The translations under genes were made by a program, and so were the position numbers. 64,000 nucleotides of DNA from Bradyrhizobium sp. AUGA SZCCT0176 (GTDB taxonomy: Bacteria > Pseudomonadota > Alphaproteobacteria > Rhizobiales > Xanthobacteraceae), in assembly GCF_018130145.1 (NCBI RefSeq), contig NZ_JAFCMB010000004.1, positions 496,001 to 560,000 of the forward strand. The letters run 5' to 3'. The notes under the pieces were generated by a model that had not been told where the DNA came from, did no database searches, and saw only the letters and a list, made by a program, of their open reading frames with translations. Shown one piece after another: positions 1-5,844 of this stretch; within the stretch, counting starts at the first letter, position 1, and each line of letters begins with the position of its first letter.

Positions 1-318
1 CACCGCACCTGCAATGCTGGTCTTGGGCCGGCCGGTCACGATGCTGATCTGCTGGGCGTTCAGCCGCGGTTGCCGCGTCAGGCAGAACAATACGATCCAT
101 TCGGATCGCGTCAGCTTGAAAGACTTCTCCATCATCGCCACCAGCGGGCCGACGTAGAAATTGGCGATGTAATTCATCCGATACGCCAGCGGTATCGGAT
201 TGTCCTTCAGGATGGCGTCGAGCAGCAATCCGTGAAGCACGCGCTCTCCGGGCTGCCAACCGACATTCAACTCTTCCGTCGTTCCGGACTTGCGCTTTGC
301 CGCCGCCTTGACCGCCAT
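1..318 (-). CDS. MarR-family transcriptional regulator (3' part cut by window edge)
   Basis: The first 106 residues are visible and the C-terminal part runs off the left edge. An N-terminal amphipathic dimerisation region (about residues 30-65, containing AYRMNYIANFYVGPLV) leads into the winged-helix segment SEWIVLFCLTRQPRLNAQQI and the recognition-helix start TGRPKTSIAGAV. This is the MarR arrangement. The start codon lies 9 bases after the stop of the upstream alpha/beta hydrolase on the same strand, so the two are probably co-transcribed and the regulator probably controls the operon. A matching inverted repeat sits in the divergent intergenic region near 1347-1364. The ligand is unknown; MarR proteins of this kind often sense aromatic or other small acids (family knowledge). 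Confidence 0.8.
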   Translation of the reverse strand, partial: MAVKAAAKRKSGTTEELNVGWQPGERVLHGLLLDAILKDNPIPLAYRMNYIANFYVGPLVAMMEKSFKLTRSEWIVLFCLTRQPRLNAQQISIVTGRPKTSIAGAV

Positions 319-327
319 CGCCGCCAC

Positions 328-1287
328 TCAATCCATCGTCAGATAGGTATTTATCGCCCGGTATAGGCTCATGTGATTCTTCTCGATACAGAGGAAGTGC
401 GAGCCATCAGGTATTTCCAGTGAGGATTTTTCCACCGATCCGATCGCCGCTTCCAGCCGCTGCATGTCCGACGCCGTCGAGGTGGTGTCGCATGCGCCCC
501 GCACCAGCAGGACCGGCGCCTCGATCGTTCCGGGTTCGTACAGGGGCCGGCCGTTGAACACCTCGACCAGATCCGCGAACGCGCCGTTCGGACACCGAAA
601 CGCTGGCGGATGACGCGATCCGGCGAGGACATCATTGCTGGCTGCCGCCTCAAACAACGCCTCCACCACCCCGTCCGCGCGAACGTCCGCGGGGTCACCG
701 GGCCCATCGCTGTTCCAGCGCGCGATGACATCGGCCTCGGCGACGAGCCGATAGGCGCCGAAATGACCGGCCAGTTTGCTGCGGTCGGCGGCATCGCCGA
801 TGCGATGCAGCCACAGCGCGTTCTTCTCCGCAAACAGCGGCGCATACAGCACCAGCCTGCGGACCTCAGCGGCATGCCTGCTCGCGTACCAGCCTGCAAC
901 GATGCTGCCCCACGAAAACCCGATCAGGTCGATCGACAGGACTTTTCGCCTCCGCCGGATTTCGGTTATCGCCGCACCGACATCCTCGATCGCGTGCCGG
1001 GCGCGGCAAAACGGCGGATGCGCGGCCATGGGCGCATTCATCACACCGGTCTCGACCGATGCGCCATACCCCCTGACATCGATAGCATAGACGAAGCGGC
1101 CGCGCGCGAGCTCCTGCATCAGCGAGTAGCCCGCCACGGGCAGATCGAACAGCCCCGATCCGAACGTGGCGCCGTGCACCAGCAGCACCGGCGGAAGGAT
1201 CGCCGGCCCAACGGGCTGCATCTCCCACAAGCCAAGCGCCGTCTCGCCGTCCTTGGCTGCGATCCGTAACAATCGTTTTGTCGTCAT
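328..1287 (-). CDS. alpha/beta hydrolase
   Basis: A 319-residue alpha/beta-hydrolase-fold protein. Visible features are the oxyanion-hole motif LLVHGAT near residue 38, the nucleophile elbow GFSWGS (Ser125), a likely acid Asp267 in RGACDTT and the catalytic His297 in DGSHFL. No signal peptide is seen, so it is probably cytoplasmic. I chose the internal ATG at 1287 (MTTKRLL) because the fold begins just after it; another ATG at 1302 would add five residues and neither has a strong ribosome site. It lies upstream of, and 9 bases from, a MarR regulator gene and divergent from a secreted serine hydrolase, which suggests a small inducible catabolic or detoxification unit. The substrate cannot be told from sequence. 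Confidence 0.85.
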   Translation of the reverse strand: MTTKRLLRIAAKDGETALGLWEMQPVGPAILPPVLLVHGATFGSGLFDLPVAGYSLMQELARGRFVYAIDVRGYGASVETGVMNAPMAAHPPFCRARHAIEDVGAAITEIRRRRKVLSIDLIGFSWGSIVAGWYASRHAAEVRRLVLYAPLFAEKNALWLHRIGDAADRSKLAGHFGAYRLVAEADVIARWNSDGPGDPADVRADGVVEALFEAAASNDVLAGSRHPPAFRCPNGAFADLVEVFNGRPLYEPGTIEAPVLLVRGACDTTSTASDMQRLEAAIGSVEKSSLEIPDGSHFLCIEKNHMSLYRAINTYLTMD

Positions 1288-1346
1288 CGGCTTACCGCAC
1301 ATGCGAGAATCTGAATCATCCGACTGTCAGGCTATTCCAAGGTATA

Positions 1347-1364
1347 TAGTGCGTCATCGTACTA
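1347..1364. promoter_or_regulatory. candidate MarR operator in divergent promoter region
   Basis: An 18-bp inverted repeat, TAGTGCG-TCAT-CGTACTA, with 6 of 7 arm positions complementary. It lies between the divergent hydrolase/marR operon (start 1287) and the serine hydrolase gene (start 1450), within AT-rich DNA (ggtatatagt... actaaatagt). Size, symmetry and position match MarR operators. Assignment to the adjacent MarR protein is inference. Confidence 0.5.
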
Positions 1365-1449
1365 AATAGTCCAAAATCGCTCTATAAAGTGAAGCCAGCG
1401 CCGGTTGGCGCCGCATTAAGCAGGCTTCAAAACAGGGGGAGATGCAACC

Positions 1450-2724
1450 ATGCGCAACATCGCACTAGCACTTTTGATGGCGGCGGGCACCGCCCTCGCC
1501 GCGCCTGCACCCGGCTTGGCACGCGACACGGCGACGGCTTCATCCCGCGCAGGATTCGATACCGCGAAGCTGAAGGCCATCACCGGATGGCTGCAGGCCG
1601 ATGTCGACAAGGGCCGAACGCCGGGCGCGGTGGTCCTGATCGCCCGCGACGGCCAGGTGCTGCTTCACGAGGCCGTGGGATGGCAGGACAAGGACAAGAA
1701 GGTCCCGATGGCGCGCAATTCCATTCATGCGATCGCCTCATCGACCAAACTGATCACCACCGTGGCGGCGCTTCGCCTGTTCGAGCAGAACAAATTGCAG
1801 ATCATGGCGCCGATCGCACTCTACCTTCCCGAACTGAAAGACCTCAAGATTTCGGTCGAGAAGAAAGACGCCAGCGGCAATGCGACGTCCGAGCTCACCG
1901 CGCCAACGCGCCAGCCGACGGTTCACGATCTGATGACCCACCGCGCCGGATTCACCTACTTCTTCTTCCCGCCCAATCCGCTCCGCGCCAAATACCGAGA
2001 GCTCGGCATCGATCGCGTCGACAACATGTCCGCCGACGAAATGCTGAAGAAGCTCGCGACGCTGCCGCTGGCGTTTTCACCGGGCACCTCTTTCGAATAT
2101 TCGATCGCGACCGACCTGCTCGGCCATATCATCGAGCGCGTCACCAAGAAACCTCTCGACGTCGCTCTGAAGGAGCTGGTGCTGGATCCGCTCAAGATGG
2201 GTGACACGACGTTTCACGTCCAGGGAAATGCGCTTGCGCGCTATGCGCGACCCTTGCCGACGGACCCTGACATGTGGGTGTTCGAATGGCTCGATGTGAC
2301 GCGGGCGCCCAAGCGGTTCTCCGGCGGCGCGGGAATGGCATCCACCGCCGCTGATTACTTCCGGCTGCTGCAACTTCTCGCCAACGGCGGAGCGCTCGAC
2401 GGCACCCGCCTGCTATCGCCGATGACCGTTCGATGGGCGCTAGCCGACCAGATCGGAACGATGCGCGGCGTGGCGCATCCTGGCGACGGTTATTCCTGGA
2501 GCCTGGTCAATCCGGTCCGGGTCAGCGTCGGCGGCGCGCCGTTCCAGGGCAATGTCGGCGATCTGTTCTGGGGCGGCATCACGGGACCGCGCTACTTCAT
2601 CGACACCAAGGAGAATCTCGTCGGCATCGTCTTCGTCCAGGGGCCGTCGATCCGTGCCGCCTATCATGCCGAACTGAGAGCAATGGTTTACGGCGCGATG
2701 ATTGCGAGCAAGAACGAGAAGTAA
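1450..2724 (+). CDS. secreted beta-lactamase-fold serine hydrolase
   Basis: A 424-residue protein of the beta-lactamase/class C-like serine hydrolase family (EstB/PBP-like esterases). An N-terminal signal peptide ending near residue 25 (MRNIALALLMAAGTALA, Ala-rich end) predicts export to the periplasm. The catalytic SxxK motif is SSTK at residues 97-100; a Tyr motif (FEYSIATDLLGHI) lies near residue 217, and a C-terminal WGGITGPRYF strand replaces the KTG box. An AGAT spacing and a GGGGAGATGCAACC ribosome site precede the ATG. It is divergent from the marR/hydrolase operon and may share its operator. These proteins cleave esters, lactones or peptides; without a K-T-G box a true beta-lactam role is unlikely. 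Substrate unknown. Confidence 0.85.
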   Translation: MRNIALALLMAAGTALAAPAPGLARDTATASSRAGFDTAKLKAITGWLQADVDKGRTPGAVVLIARDGQVLLHEAVGWQDKDKKVPMARNSIHAIASSTKLITTVAALRLFEQNKLQIMAPIALYLPELKDLKISVEKKDASGNATSELTAPTRQPTVHDLMTHRAGFTYFFFPPNPLRAKYRELGIDRVDNMSADEMLKKLATLPLAFSPGTSFEYSIATDLLGHIIERVTKKPLDVALKELVLDPLKMGDTTFHVQGNALARYARPLPTDPDMWVFEWLDVTRAPKRFSGGAGMASTAADYFRLLQLLANGGALDGTRLLSPMTVRWALADQIGTMRGVAHPGDGYSWSLVNPVRVSVGGAPFQGNVGDLFWGGITGPRYFIDTKENLVGIVFVQGPSIRAAYHAELRAMVYGAMIASKNEK

Positions 2725-2766
2725 CGCGCCCGCTATTTCCGCGGACGCCGACCCTGCACCGAGATG

Positions 2767-2790
2767 AAGGGCCGCCCGTAGGCGACCCTT
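2767..2790. terminator. bidirectional hairpin between convergent genes
   Basis: A 10-bp stem with one mismatch, aagggccgcc / ggcgaccctt, around a CGTA loop. It lies in the 70-bp gap between the convergent serine hydrolase (ends 2724) and slipin (ends 2795) genes. There is no clear T tract on either side, so termination efficiency is uncertain. Confidence 0.45.
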
Positions 2791-2794
2791 CCTG

Positions 2795-3946
2795 TTACGC
2801 GCTTTCCGCCGGCTTCAGGCGAACCAGCTTGTTGAGCAGGGCATCGAAGCCCTGCCCGTCGCCGGCGTGAAGGTCGATGCGGCCGACCTTCTCCACCAAC
2901 CGCTCGAGGGACTCCAGTTCCTTGAGCCGCAGCAGCAGCGGGTTCTCTTCCATCAGCTTGGCGGTGTTCAGAAGCGAGCGCGTCGCCGCGGTCTCTTCCT
3001 GCCGGCGGATCAAATTGGCCTTCGCCACTCGCTCCGCCTCCACCACCTTGTTCACCAGCTCGCGGATCTCGCCGGGCAGGATCACATCCTTGACGCCGAG
3101 CTCCGTCACCTCGACACCGCTGTCCGCGATACGCCCGCGGACATAGTCCCGAAGCTCCGCATCGAGAGCTGCCTTTGCGGACAGCACCTCGTCGAGCGTG
3201 CGGCCGGCAACCGCCTCGCGGATCGCGAACTGCACCAGCCGGTACAGCCACGCATCCACGTCAGGCACCACGGCGACGACCCGCTCTGGATCGACGATCC
3301 GGCGGAACGCCGTCAAGGTCACCCGCAGCGCGATGCGGTCCTTGGTCAGCATCTCCTGCGCGGTGATCTCGACCGCCTGGGGACGCAGATCGAGGCGCTT
3401 GACCTCGACCTTGCGGCCGACGATCCAGAACGCGTGCCGGCCGGGCGCGAGCCGCTCCACCAGCCGGCCCTCGACATAGAGCAGACCGGCTTCGTGGTTC
3501 TCGACCACCGCTTCCGTCACGACCACCGAACGGTTGCGATCGATCATCGCCAGATGACGCGCCGTCACCCTGGGATCGCTGGTCACGTCGATGCGCTCGA
3601 CATCGATCGTGGTCGCGACCTTCCAGTAGACGCGCGCCTGCCAGGGCGTCATCAGCTGCATCGGACGGCCGTCGAGGTTGACGATGGCGACTTCATCCGC
3701 CCTGGTCTCGACCGCCTCGAACAGCTCGGCCGCCAGATCAGGCCGTGCAGCCTTCAGCACCAGGTAACGCTCCACCGGAAATTCGGCGCGAACCACCTTG
3801 AACACTTCGGCCGCCAATTCGTTGCGCGGATCGAACAGCCGATGCCGGCCGGGTCCGAGCACGCGCTCGAGCCTGCCGCTCCGCGTCAGCAACGCTCGCT
3901 CGCCATCCTTCACCGTCACATGCGTCATCAGGAAATGCCAGTTCAT
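2795..3946 (-). CDS. slipin / SPFH (band 7) domain protein
   Basis: A 383-residue stomatin-like protein. The SPFH/PHB domain spans about residues 15-250 (VKDGERALLTRSGRLERVLGPG at the start; KDRIALRVTLTAFRRIVDPERV in the core; AVAGRTLDEVLSAKAALDAELRDYV and SGVEVTELGVKDVILPGEI at the end). A helical, charged tail follows (EAERVAKANLIRRQEETAATRS), typical of slipin oligomerisation. Unlike many slipins it has no obvious N-terminal transmembrane hairpin, so membrane attachment may be peripheral. No nfeD partner is adjacent. Slipins organise membrane microdomains and scaffold proteases (family knowledge). It converges with the upstream serine hydrolase and appears monocistronic. Confidence 0.85.
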   Translation of the reverse strand: MNWHFLMTHVTVKDGERALLTRSGRLERVLGPGRHRLFDPRNELAAEVFKVVRAEFPVERYLVLKAARPDLAAELFEAVETRADEVAIVNLDGRPMQLMTPWQARVYWKVATTIDVERIDVTSDPRVTARHLAMIDRNRSVVVTEAVVENHEAGLLYVEGRLVERLAPGRHAFWIVGRKVEVKRLDLRPQAVEITAQEMLTKDRIALRVTLTAFRRIVDPERVVAVVPDVDAWLYRLVQFAIREAVAGRTLDEVLSAKAALDAELRDYVRGRIADSGVEVTELGVKDVILPGEIRELVNKVVEAERVAKANLIRRQEETAATRSLLNTAKLMEENPLLLRLKELESLERLVEKVGRIDLHAGDGQGFDALLNKLVRLKPAESA

Positions 3947-4253
3947 GGCACGCCTCCATCATTGGCCTTCCGGCCAGAGGTCGGAAGGCTGGTTTCGTTT
4001 TGAAGGAACGGAGGACCGAACGGCGCTTCCTGAAGGTCCGGCGGGCCGTGGTTTGAGCTTGCATGACGACAGGCGCACGCGCGCAATCGCCCGACAATGT
4101 CGGGCGTTTTGAGCGGTGTTCCCGGCGTCAGCGCAAGCGGTATCCACCGCGGCGCAGAGCCGTTCGTACAGTGTCTAGGTTCGGACGAAGAGCCTTGCGG
4201 CAATGCGGCCGGACTGCGACTGAAGCGCGCGTCCGGTCCCCTTCAATGGGAAA

Positions 4254-4272
4254 TTCAGTTTTTTAGACTGAA
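4254..4272 (-). terminator. hairpin with T run after tRNA-like genes
   Basis: Read on the minus strand: TTCAGT, loop CTAAAAA, ACTGAA, then TTT. The hairpin begins 6 bases after the 3' end of the second tRNA-like element. It is short and A/T-containing, so weak by itself, but its position makes it the likely 3' end of the tRNA-like transcription unit. Confidence 0.45.
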
Positions 4273-4278
4273 CCGGAG

Positions 4279-4349
4279 CGTTGGAACGGGATTCGAACCC
4301 GCGTCACGATGATTCATAGTCATCTGCTCTACCACTGAGCTATCCTTCG
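4279..4349 (-). tRNA. tRNA-like element 2, anticodon AUG (degenerate acceptor)
   Basis: A near-complete cloverleaf on the minus strand. It has D-arm GCTC-AGTGGTA-GAGC (4340-4326), anticodon arm GATGA-CTATGAA-TCATC (4324-4308) with U33 and anticodon AUG at 4317-4315, a 5-nt variable loop, and T-arm GCGGG-TTCGAAT-CCCGT (4302-4286). The acceptor strands CGAAGGA (4349-4343) and TCCAACG (4285-4279) pair at only 5 of 7 positions, with two central A-A mismatches. No CCA is encoded. AUG would read the His codon CAU, but bacterial tRNA-His normally has GUG and A34 is very rare, so this is not an ordinary tRNA. It follows element 1 after 4 bases. It may be a pseudogene, a transferred tRNA, or a tRNA mimic. 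Confidence 0.6.
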
Positions 4350-4353
4350 GTTG

Positions 4354-4422
4354 CGCAAGAGATCGGAATCGAACCGACGCCTTCGGGTTTCACCCCGACG
4401 CTCTCCATGAGCTACACCTCGC
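4354..4422 (-). tRNA. tRNA-like element 1, shortened loops, possible anticodon GAA
   Basis: A tRNA-shaped element on the minus strand, about 69 nt. Acceptor GCGAGGT (4422-4416) pairs with CTCTTGC (4361-4355) at 6 of 7 positions if G-U pairs are allowed. The D-arm GCTC-ATGGA-GAGC (4412-4400) has only a 5-nt loop. The anticodon stem TCGGG/CCCGA (4398-4394, 4387-4383) encloses a 6-nt loop GTGAAA rather than 7; if T4392 is U33 the anticodon would be GAA (Phe). The T-arm GTCGG-TTCGATT-CCGAT (4378-4362) is canonical. No CCA is encoded. The short D- and anticodon loops argue against normal translation. It is the promoter-proximal member of the tandem pair. Confidence 0.55.
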
Positions 4423-4513
4423 GTCTTCATTCGGCGGAACACGAAACCGGACACCGGCTCGCGCCAGTCGGGATCTCAGAGAGCCCGAACCCATGGCCTA
4501 GCGAAGGAGCGGG

Positions 4514-4542
4514 CTAATAAACGAAACATCTTTCAGTTGCAA
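4514..4542 (-). promoter_or_regulatory. sigma-70-type promoter for the tRNA-like pair
   Basis: On the minus strand: -35 TTGCAA (4542-4537), a 17-bp spacer, and -10 TATTAG (4519-4514), followed by the GC-rich discriminator CCCGC typical of stable-RNA promoters. Transcription would start near 4507, giving a leader of about 85 nt before tRNA-like element 1 (4422). No protein-coding gene follows on this strand before the slipin start at 3946. Confidence 0.55.
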
Positions 4543-4566
4543 GCGTGTTTTTCAAATTCGGCAAGT

Positions 4567-4587
4567 GCTGTGACTTCCCGTCACAGC
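4567..4587. promoter_or_regulatory. 21-bp palindrome upstream of tRNA-like promoter
   Basis: A perfect inverted repeat, GCTGTGAC-TTCCC-GTCACAGC, centred about 70 bp upstream of the predicted start site of the tRNA-like unit. Half-sites TGTGA/TCACA resemble a Crp-type operator, but the gap between them is 7 rather than 6. The position fits an activator site. A hairpin role is less likely because no T tract follows. Confidence 0.45.
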
Positions 4588-5138
4588 CATTCAACGAACC
4601 AAGTGCCCATTCGTCGCAATTCGATGACGTGATGCCGTCCGCTATCGGTCGCCTGTCCGCGCCGCGACGCTGACGCACTCGCGTCGATGATGCTGCCTTC
4701 CATCCCGGAAGCCTACCCACGTCGTGCCGCGCCTCGTCGATGCGCGCGACGGCTGGCGATGTGACCCGCCGTCACTTCGCGACGAGAGGGTCGACGCTAA
4801 ACGTGGCCGCACCAGCGTTGGATGATCGCGTCGGCTAAATCAAAGGAGAACTGTGATGACCTGTTGGCGCGGGACCGTCGAACGATGGCGGTCGTCCGCA
4901 ATCGCAAGCAGACTTTGTGCGGGGACCACGTGACGGTGATGTTTGAAGATAATTGCACTCGCGCATTTCCGGTTTAATTTTCTGTACGATCAGTACACAA
5001 AGGCGGTGCGCGATGTGGCGCCTGTTATCCGGAAACAATGATCTTCATGGGGTGGAACGCCCGGAGCCCGTACGAGGTTAGATAGAATGCGCACCATCGC
5101 GGCGGCGCTGATCGGCGGCCTTGGATTGGAGGCGGCAC
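4588..5138. other. mostly non-coding stretch with one small SD-led ORF
   Basis: About 550 bases with no convincing long gene. It has one 25-codon ORF at 4856-4933 on the plus strand (MTCWRGTVERWRS...) behind a strong ribosome site AAAGGAGAA at 4842-4850; it could be a leader peptide or chance. Around 4965-5000 the DNA is AT-rich (ttaattttctgtacgatcagtac) and may hold a promoter for the small gene at 5139. Confidence 0.35.
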
Positions 5139-5330
5139 ATGAAAATCATCGTGGACGAAGACGGAGAAATCATCGCCAAAACAACGGATGACCATATTCT
5201 GATCGGCGGCCACCACCGCCTCGCGGTGGCAGCCAGCCTCGGTCGAAAACTGTTCTGGCGAGATACCGGCGAACCTGTAAAGCTTGACCTGTTCTTCAAG
5301 CATCATGGAACTCTTCGACATACAGCCTGA
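5139..5330 (+). CDS. small protein with ParB-box-like motif
   Basis: A 63-residue hypothetical protein starting MKIIVDEDGEIIAK. The ATG at 5139 is chosen because GGAGG lies 6 bases upstream. The only recognisable pattern is LIGGHHRLAVAASLGRKL (about residues 22-39), which resembles the G-H-H-R-x-x-A box of ParB/Srx-fold proteins. The rest of that fold is absent, so it is a fragment, a minimal derivative or a coincidence. It lies between the tRNA-like pair and the double-glycine peptide gene, on the opposite strand from both. No function is assigned. Confidence 0.45.
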   Translation: MKIIVDEDGEIIAKTTDDHILIGGHHRLAVAASLGRKLFWRDTGEPVKLDLFFKHHGTLRHTA

Positions 5331-5396
5331 GGAGGCTGCACATCGCAGGGATGAGCCTCTGTTACGTTGTGGCCCGGATGACAAGGGGCGCAGAAA

Positions 5397-5414
5397 GCCC
5401 CGCGCAAACGGGGC
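5397..5414 (-). terminator. intrinsic terminator of the double-glycine peptide gene
   Basis: On the minus strand: GCCCCG, loop TTTGCG, CGGGGC, then TTTCT. The 6-bp GC stem begins about 30 bases beyond the stop codon of the peptide gene (5444), so the peptide appears to be a single-gene transcript. Confidence 0.55.
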
Positions 5415-5443
5415 CTCCGCTCGCTTCTTTCAGACGGACTGCG

Positions 5444-5605
5444 TTATTTCGACATGTCCTGTGCAAATCTGACCGCCCCGTACCCGGCGAAAAAGCCGGT
5501 GCTGAACGCCGCCGCACCCACCAATATGAAGATAAAGCCGCCATTGACCTCATCGAGTTCCGCATCAGTCACGGTATCCGACGCAGCGATTTCGATTGCA
5601 TCCAT
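5444..5605 (-). CDS. double-glycine-leader peptide (bacteriocin-like)
   Basis: A 53-residue peptide. Its leader, MDAIEIAASDTVTDAELDEVNGG, is split here as MDAIEIAASDTV plus TDAELDEVNGG. It ends in the L-D-x-V-x-G-G pattern cut by C39-type peptidase/ABC exporters. The predicted mature part is 30 residues, hydrophobic and Gly/Ala-rich (FIFILVGAAAFSTGFFAGYG then AVRFAQDMSK), with G-x-x-x-G-type helix-packing motifs typical of class II bacteriocins. An AGGAGG ribosome site sits 7 bases before the ATG and a terminator follows. No exporter or immunity gene is adjacent. An antimicrobial or signalling role is inferred from the leader; such leaders are also found on peptides of unknown function. Confidence 0.7.
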   Translation of the reverse strand: MDAIEIAASDTVTDAELDEVNGGFIFILVGAAAFSTGFFAGYGAVRFAQDMSK

Positions 5606-5813
5606 AGTTACGCCTCCTACCTTGGGTTGGTTGATACCGATGCACCAGTGCCTCGGCGATCGGAACGATGACTGATCGGCGGCGGTCGCACTGTTACGAA
5701 GATCACATTCTTCGGTGGCCTAAGGCCGAACCCGGTGACCCATACGCCGCGGCCGATCGGTTAGGATCGCTCGCGCTAGATACCTTCTGCAACAATGATT
5801 GCTACGCGTATGA

Positions 5814-5833
5814 GTCCCTGCGTTCGCAGGGAC
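5814..5833. repeat. dispersed palindrome / terminator-like hairpin
   Basis: A perfect inverted repeat GTCCCTGCGTTCGCAGGGAC lies 11 bases beyond the stop of the L,D-transpeptidase gene on the minus strand. It could act as its transcription terminator or mRNA 3' stabiliser. I recall the same 20-mer as a common intergenic element of Bradyrhizobium genomes, which is recollection and not a search result. Confidence 0.5.
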
Positions 5834-5844
5834 GACGAGCGGCG

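Noticed and set aside
610..1269. Long plus-strand ORF (219 codons) opposite the alpha/beta hydrolase
   Set aside because: The minus-strand frame holds the full catalytic triad; the plus frame has no recognisable motif and is a high-GC shadow.
1450..2724. True beta-lactamase (resistance gene)
   Set aside because: SxxK is present but the KTG box is replaced by a WGG strand; an esterase-like hydrolase is more likely.
2867..4003. 378-codon plus-strand ORF opposite the slipin gene
   Set aside because: Composition is His/Arg/Gln-rich as expected from antisense of a GC-rich gene, and the SPFH domain is clear on the minus strand.
5814..5833. CRISPR repeat unit
   Set aside because: The 20-bp palindrome occurs once in the window; no spaced array is present.
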